Source of the DNA: Pseudolysinimonas kribbensis
GTDB taxonomy: Bacteria; Actinomycetota; Actinomycetes; Actinomycetales; Microbacteriaceae
Assembly (NCBI RefSeq): GCF_030161895.1
Contig: NZ_BSVB01000001.1
Location: forward strand, 806,001 to 870,000
Reading direction: 5' to 3'
DNA length: 64,000 nucleotides
Notes under the pieces: model-generated
What the model was told of the DNA's origin: nothing
Databases searched by the model: none
What the model saw: the letters and a program-made list of their open reading frames with translations, nothing else
Made by a program: the position numbers and the translations under genes
In this document: positions 60,199-64,000 of the stretch, piece after piece
Layout: each line of letters starts with the position of its first letter
Numbering within the stretch: the first letter of the stretch is position 1

Positions 60199-60237
60199 GC
60201 GAAATGCTGTTTCGCAACGTTGAGATCCGTTGCGAAA
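60199..60237 (-). promoter_or_regulatory. Candidate operator upstream of metQ
   Basis: TTTCGCAACG (60210-60219) and CGTTGCGAAA (60228-60237) are perfect 10-base arms around an eight-base spacer. A third half-site GCGAAA (60199-60204) precedes them and forms GCGAAA-N5-TTTCGC with the first arm. The cluster lies 63-101 bases before the metQ start. No SAM riboswitch pattern was seen, so control by a protein regulator of methionine or sulfur is likely. Confidence 0.55.
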
Positions 60238-60311
60238 TGCGTCGCCGGGGGCGTCATCCGGCGACACAGTGGGGCGCGACGATGCCGCCGCGCCCTAGGG
60301 TGCCGGGCGGC

Positions 60312-61247
60312 TCAGGGCACCGTGTAGCCGGCGGCGCGGAACAGCTCGTACCACTCCGCCCGGGTGAGCGGCAGGTCCGAGCCGAGGGCGGCATCCGAGA
60401 CCCGCTGCGGCGTCGTCGTGCCGAGCACGACCTGCATCTTCGAGGGATGCCGCGTCAGCCACGCCACGGCGATGGCGATCGGCGGCACGTCGTAGTGCGC
60501 CGCGAGCCGGTCGATGGCGGCGTTGAGCTCCGGGTAGTCGTCGTTGCCGAGGAAGACCCCCGTGAAGAACTTCGCCTGGAACGGCGACCACGCCTGCAGG
60601 GTGATCCCGTTGATGCGGCAGTAGTCGACGATGCCGCCGCCGTCGAGGGTCACGGACTGCTCGAGCGCGTCCATGTTCATGGCGACGCCCTGCGCGATCG
60701 ACGGGGCGTGGGTGATCGAGATCTGGATCTGGTTGGCGACGATGTCCTGCGTCACCGCGGTCTTCAGCAGGTCGATCTGGCGCGGGGTGTGGTTCGAGAC
60801 GCCGAACGCGCGCACCTTGCCCGCCTTCTCGAGCTCGTCGAACGCACGCGCGACCTCCTCGGGCTCGACCAGGGCGTCGGGACGGTGCAGCAGCAGCACG
60901 TCGATGTAGTCGGTACCGAGCGCCTTCAGCGATCCCTCCGCCTCGGCGATGATCCGCTCGTAGGAGAAGTCGAAGTACGGGCCCTCCGGCACGATGCCGG
61001 TCTTGGTCTGGAGGACGATCTGCTCGCGCTCGGCGGGGCTGAGCTTCAGCGCCTGGGCGAACCGGGTCTCGCACTTGTGCAGCTCGCCGCCGTAGACGTC
61101 GGCGTGATCGAAGAAGTCGATGCCGGCATCCCGCGCGGCCGTGTAGAGGGTCCGGATCTCGTCGTCGGTCTTGTCGGGGATGCGCATCATGCCGGCGACG
61201 ACGTTCACGGCGTCCCCGCCGCTTCGACCCAGGGGAACTCGCTTCAT
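60312..61247 (-). CDS. Aldo/keto reductase (YdhF-like)
   Basis: A 311-residue NADPH-dependent aldo/keto reductase. The catalytic set is visible: Asp/Tyr in GIDFFDHADVYGG, Lys in IVLQTKTGI and His in YIDVLLLHRPDALVEP. The cofactor end is WLTRHPSKMQVVLGTTTPQR. The C-terminal GSDLPLTRAEWYELFRAAGY is typical of the YdhF subgroup. A TAGGCT -10 (61254-61259) stands six bases before the ATG, so the message is probably leaderless. The substrate is unknown. Confidence 0.9.
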   Translation of the reverse strand: MKRVPLGRSGGDAVNVVAGMMRIPDKTDDEIRTLYTAARDAGIDFFDHADVYGGELHKCETRFAQALKLSPAEREQIVLQTKTGIVPEGPYFDFSYERIIAEAEGSLKALGTDYIDVLLLHRPDALVEPEEVARAFDELEKAGKVRAFGVSNHTPRQIDLLKTAVTQDIVANQIQISITHAPSIAQGVAMNMDALEQSVTLDGGGIVDYCRINGITLQAWSPFQAKFFTGVFLGNDDYPELNAAIDRLAAHYDVPPIAIAVAWLTRHPSKMQVVLGTTTPQRVSDAALGSDLPLTRAEWYELFRAAGYTVP

Positions 61248-61256
61248 GTTCCGAGC

Positions 61257-61544
61257 CTACGGGGCGGAATCGGGCCCGCTCTGCGCGTTGTCCCGGTGCG
61301 CACGTCCCAGCTCGAAACCGACCCACCCGGCGACGGCGCAGAACCCGATCAGCACGAGAGCCATCGCGACCGGAACATACGGCACGAGGCTCGGCACGAA
61401 CACGGTGCGGCTGAGCGGCGCATACGCGGCCCAGCCGTGGTCTGCGGGCGCGCCGCCCGGGCGGACCAGGAGGATCGCGGCCCCGATCAGCATCAGGACC
61501 GCTCCCGCGGCGGGCGTGATCAATCGCACGACGGTCGGCTTCAC
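61257..61544 (-). CDS. Small membrane protein, unknown
   Basis: About 95 residues from the GTG at 61544 (VKPTVVRLITPAAGAVLMLI); a longer frame would run into the tRNA. Two hydrophobic helices (AAGAVLMLIGAAILLV and VPYVPVAMALVLIGFCAVAG) are joined by a hydrophilic extracytoplasmic-type loop with GGAPADHGWAAYAPLSRTV. No family is recognised. It lies directly upstream of the aldo/keto reductase, whose -10 is at its 3' end. Confidence 0.65.
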   Translation of the reverse strand: MKPTVVRLITPAAGAVLMLIGAAILLVRPGGAPADHGWAAYAPLSRTVFVPSLVPYVPVAMALVLIGFCAVAGWVGFELGRAHRDNAQSGPDSAP

Positions 61545-61579
61545 GGCGCGAGTGTAGCCATGCGCCGGAGGAGAAGTGG

Positions 61580-61651
<72 letters not shown>

Positions 61652-61699
61652 GCGACCCTGATTGACTGGGCCAGGGATCCACAATAACAGGAGGAGAAC

Positions 61700-62379
61700 A
61701 TGGCCGCATCACGGCTCGAGCCGGGCGACGCCGCCCCGGATTTCACCCTCGACGACCAGGACGGCTCCCCCTCGCGCTGGCCGGTCTCCGCGGCCGCAAG
61801 GTGATCCTCTACTTCTACCCGGAGGCCATGACGCCGGGCTGCACGACCGAGTCGTGCGACTTCCGCGACAGCCTCAACCCGCTCGCCGCGGCGGGCTACG
61901 CCGTGATCGGCGTCTCGCGCGACCTGCCGGCGAAGAACAAGAGGTTCGCCGAGAACGACCACCTCACATTCCCGCTGCTGAGCGACCCGGACCGCGCCGT
62001 GCACGAGGCGTACGCGGTCTGGGGCGAGAAGTCGATGTACGGCAAGACGGTCACCGGGGTGCTGCGCTCGACGTTCGTCATCGACGAGGAGGGACGCATC
62101 GAGCTGGCGCTGTACAACGTCAAGGCGACCGGCCACGTCGCGGCCCTGCGCAAGAAGCTCGGGCTCGCCGCGCAGCCGGTGGGTCAGATCGCGGTGTCGC
62201 CGCGGCGTCGTGTCGCGTTCACGATCGTCGGCGTGAACAGCAGGATGAACGCCACGATGGCGACGACGACCAGCGGCCAGCCGAGCAGCGGCTGCGCATC
62301 CGGTCCGACGAGCACGCCGATGCCGACCGCGATCTGGATGATCTGCCACACGATGGCGGCGGCGCGGATCCAGGCCTGA
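61700..62379 (+). CDS. bcp: Thioredoxin-dependent peroxiredoxin, BCP type
   Basis: A PrxQ/BCP peroxidase that reduces hydroperoxides with thioredoxin. The ATG follows GGAGGAG. One base is missing near 61783: the first frame gives AASRLEPGDAAPDFTLDDQD and the next continues LRGRKVILYFYPEAMTPGCT. The peroxidatic Cys is in MTPGCTTESCDFRD, with a second Cys five residues on, as in atypical two-Cys BCPs. The conserved domain ends near 62170 (LRKKLGLAAQ). As read, the frame goes on to 62379 across the antisense membrane gene; the true stop is probably near 62180 and hidden by another error, so the end is uncertain. Confidence 0.85.
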
Positions 62380-62588
62380 CGACGCAGCGTTCCGATCACC
62401 ATCGCGCCCAGCCAGACCGCGGCGATGACCACGATGACGGCCAGCGCGATCCCGCTGCCGACTCCGCCCGCATCGCCGGTGCCGACGGACACGATCGACA
62501 GCACCGCGAGCACGGCCACGAGCAGGAACTCGAGCGTCAGGAGTCCCGCCAGCACCCAGAGCAGCGCCGGTCGTTGCGGGGCATTCAC
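62184..62588 (-). CDS. Membrane protein, unknown
   Basis: A 134-residue protein with four hydrophobic helices: RPALLWVLAGLLTLEFLLVA, GSGIALAVIVVIAAVWLGAM, AAAIVWQIIQIAVGIGVLVG and LLGWPLVVVAIVAFILLFTP. It ends ATRRRGDTAI. No family is recognised; its layout is like several uncharacterised actinobacterial four-helix proteins. It converges on the peroxiredoxin gene and diverges from the whiB gene across 199 bases. Confidence 0.65.
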   Translation of the reverse strand: MNAPQRPALLWVLAGLLTLEFLLVAVLAVLSIVSVGTGDAGGVGSGIALAVIVVIAAVWLGAMVIGTLRRQAWIRAAAIVWQIIQIAVGIGVLVGPDAQPLLGWPLVVVAIVAFILLFTPTIVNATRRRGDTAI

Positions 62589-62787
62589 AGAGTTGTCCTA
62601 TTCGAAACTATTGATTCGGTGTTTCAAGTATGTAACGCTGTCTGCGGTTGATGTGACGCCTACAACGCGGTAGGTGAGTCCGCAGATCATTCCCCCACCT
62701 CTACGGATTCCCTATCAGCTGCGCGCGGCAGCAACCAGAATCCGGTGCCTCGCGCTCGCGTCAGAGCAACAAGAGGAGCACCCCACC

Positions 62788-63036
62788 ATGGATTGGCGTG
62801 ACAAGGCCGCGTGCCTCACTGCGGACCCCGAGCTGTTCTTCCCGGTCGGCAACACGGGGCCGGCGGTCGACCAGATCGACCAGGCGAAGTCGGTGTGCGC
62901 GCGGTGCTCCGTGACGGAGCAGTGCCTGCAGTACGCGCTCGAGACCAACCAGGACTCGGGCGTCTGGGGCGGCCTGAGCGAAGACGAGCGCCGTGCCCTC
63001 AAGCGTCGCGCCGCTCGCGCGCGCCGCGCCAGCTAG
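62788..63036 (+). CDS. WhiB-family iron-sulfur transcriptional regulator
   Basis: An 82-residue WhiB protein, nearest in feel to WhiB1. The four cluster cysteines are in DKAACLTADP and KSVCARCSVTEQCLQYAL (C-x2-C-x5-C). The conserved turn GVWGGLSEDERRALKRRAAR and the basic C-terminus bind sigma factor and DNA. The ATG follows AAGAGGAG. The 199 bases upstream are relatively AT-rich and probably carry a regulated promoter, but I cannot place its boxes with confidence. Confidence 0.93.
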   Translation: MDWRDKAACLTADPELFFPVGNTGPAVDQIDQAKSVCARCSVTEQCLQYALETNQDSGVWGGLSEDERRALKRRAARARRAS

Positions 63037-63051
63037 CGCGCCGCTCGCACA

Positions 63052-63119
63052 ACCGATCGCCTTTTTGCCATCCGGTGTCGCCCGCGCGGGTGCGATCGGA
63101 TGGCAAACGGATGATCGGT
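63052..63119. terminator. Two-part hairpin between whiB and the sensor kinase
   Basis: TTGCCATCCG (63065-63074) pairs with CGGATGGCAA (63097-63106), and ACCGATC (63052-63058) with GATCGGT (63113-63119) outside it. It stands between two convergent genes and probably ends transcription in both directions; a T run (63062-63066) is part of the left side. Confidence 0.75.
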
Positions 63120-63156
63120 TCCCCGCGGCGGAAGGCGCGACGCCGCACCCGGCGCG

Positions 63157-64000
63157 TCAGGGCTTCTGCAGCCACAGGGTCGGCACCTCGATCGTGACCT
63201 CGGTGCCCTCCCCTCGAGGGTGTGCCAGTCGATCGTCCCGCCGAGCTCGCCCTGGATGAGCGTCCGCACGATCTGGGTGCCGAGCCCCGAGCCGACCTGA
63301 CCCTCGGGCAGGCCGACGCCGTCGTCACGCACCTTGACGATGAGCTGGCGATCCTTGCGCTTGGCCGAGATCTCGACCGTGCCATCCCGGCCGGCGAGGC
63401 CGTGCTCCACGGCGTTGGTCACGAGCTCCGTGAGCGCGAGCGCCAGCGGCGTCGCGTACTCGCTCGGCAGCACGCCGAAGCTCCCCTTCTTCGTGGGATG
63501 CACGGTCGTGTTGTGGGTCGACGCGACCTCGGCGATGAGCAGCAGCACGCGGTCGAATACATCGTCGAAGTCGACGTTCTGGCTGAGCCCCTCGCTCAGG
63601 GTGTCGTGCACCACCGCGATCGCGGCGACCCGCCTCATGGCCTGGGTGAGCGCCTCCCGCGCGGTGTCGCTGTGCGCGCGCCGGCTCTGGATGCGCAGCA
63701 GCGACGCGACCGTCTGCAGGTTGTTCTTGACGCGGTGGTGGATCTCGCGGATCGTCGCGTCCTTGGTGATCAGCTCCTGCTCCTGATGCCGGACCTCGGT
63801 GACGTCGCGCACGAGCACGATCGCGCCGATCCGCTCCTCGTGGTGCCGGATCGGGATGGTGCGCAGGGTGACCGTCACGCCGCGCGCCTCGATGTCGGTG
63901 CGCCACGGCGCGCGGCCGGTGACCACGAGCGGCAACGACTCGTCGACGATGAGCCGTCCCTCGAGCAGCTGGGTGGTCACCTCGGCGAGGGACTCGCCCT
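63157..64000 (-). CDS. PdtaS-like sensor histidine kinase, 3' part
   Basis: The gene enters from beyond the right edge; about 281 C-terminal residues are visible with one G restored near 63214, which gives the end TEVTIEVPTLWLQKP. The visible part has a PAS-type segment (VTLRTIPIRHHEERIGAIVL), the HisKA_2 phospho-acceptor REIHHRVKNNLQTVASLLRI and an HATPase domain (ALTELVTNAVEHGLAG, VRDDGVGLPEGQVGSGLGTQ). This is the PdtaS family of cytosolic kinases, which phosphorylate the antiterminator-type regulator PdtaR. Actinobacterial genomes often place it near whiB1, as here. Confidence 0.88.

Noticed and set aside
60137-60260. SAM or other riboswitch before metQ
   Set aside because: The region has only inverted repeats suited to a protein; no conserved riboswitch core was visible.

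Overview
The window is very GC-rich, densely packed DNA from an actinobacterium, most likely a Microbacteriaceae member (Microbacterium/Leifsonia relatives). The signs are a WhiB regulator, a PdtaS-type sensor kinase, GlnR-type boxes, the gene company ilvD-ilvB-ilvN-ilvC, serA, leuB, ilvE, FAA-hydrolase and gltX, and TAGGCT-type -10 boxes set a few bases before start codons. The family assignment is inference from gene content. I see no transposase, phage gene or CRISPR array.

One property dominates the reading. More than 30 genes change reading frame, nearly always by loss of one base in or beside a short G or C run. The breaks hit essential genes (gltX, ilvB, ilvD, ilvE) and even the acceptor stem of tRNA-Lys. 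I treat these as sequence errors and give whole-gene coordinates across the breaks. Where I give a residue count for a broken gene, it assumes the base is restored.

Layout. 1-11.9 kb: a catabolic region with two LacI regulators, a GntR regulator, two zinc-alcohol-dehydrogenase-like proteins, a sugar epimerase, two related FAD oxidoreductases, and a minus-strand operon with a NanE-like epimerase, an amino-sugar-type kinase and a Gfo/Idh/MocA dehydrogenase. No transporter or aldolase is visible. 12-16.5 kb: DUF3465 protein, tRNA-Gln, a GT-C glycosyltransferase and a two-component pair that reads as one frame. 16.5-22.8 kb: gltX, three transporters, FAA hydrolase, and a separate alpha/beta hydrolase. 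22.8-23.8 kb: a DUF559-type gene bracketed by inverted repeats. 23.8-30.7 kb: ilvE, leuB, serA, small membrane proteins, deoD, and a ThiF-remnant/rhodanese protein.

29.8-43.9 kb: a nitrate assimilation locus. It has a NarK transporter, assimilatory nitrate reductase, an electron-transfer flavoprotein, NirB and NirD, and the siroheme genes needed by NirB (SUMT, a sirohydrochlorin chelatase, and a HemD-like protein with a DNA-binding tail). nirB and narK carry matching GlnR-type boxes at the same distance from the -10. It is followed by a PPOX flavoprotein and a molybdoprotein/flavin reductase/DUF6510 trio. 43.9-49.9 kb: ilvC, ilvN, ilvB and ilvD, with a Phd/VapC toxin-antitoxin pair between ilvB and ilvD. 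50-53.2 kb: trehalose synthesis (otsB, otsA) and a fructosamine kinase-like gene. 53.2-60.3 kb: a sugar isomerase, two small membrane proteins, then a sulfur-scavenging set (DszA/NtaA-type monooxygenase, acyl-CoA dehydrogenase-like flavoprotein, MetI-MetN-MetQ). 60.3-64 kb: aldo/keto reductase, tRNA-Lys, peroxiredoxin, WhiB and the PdtaS-like kinase, which runs off the window. No gap without a gene exceeds about 300 bases.
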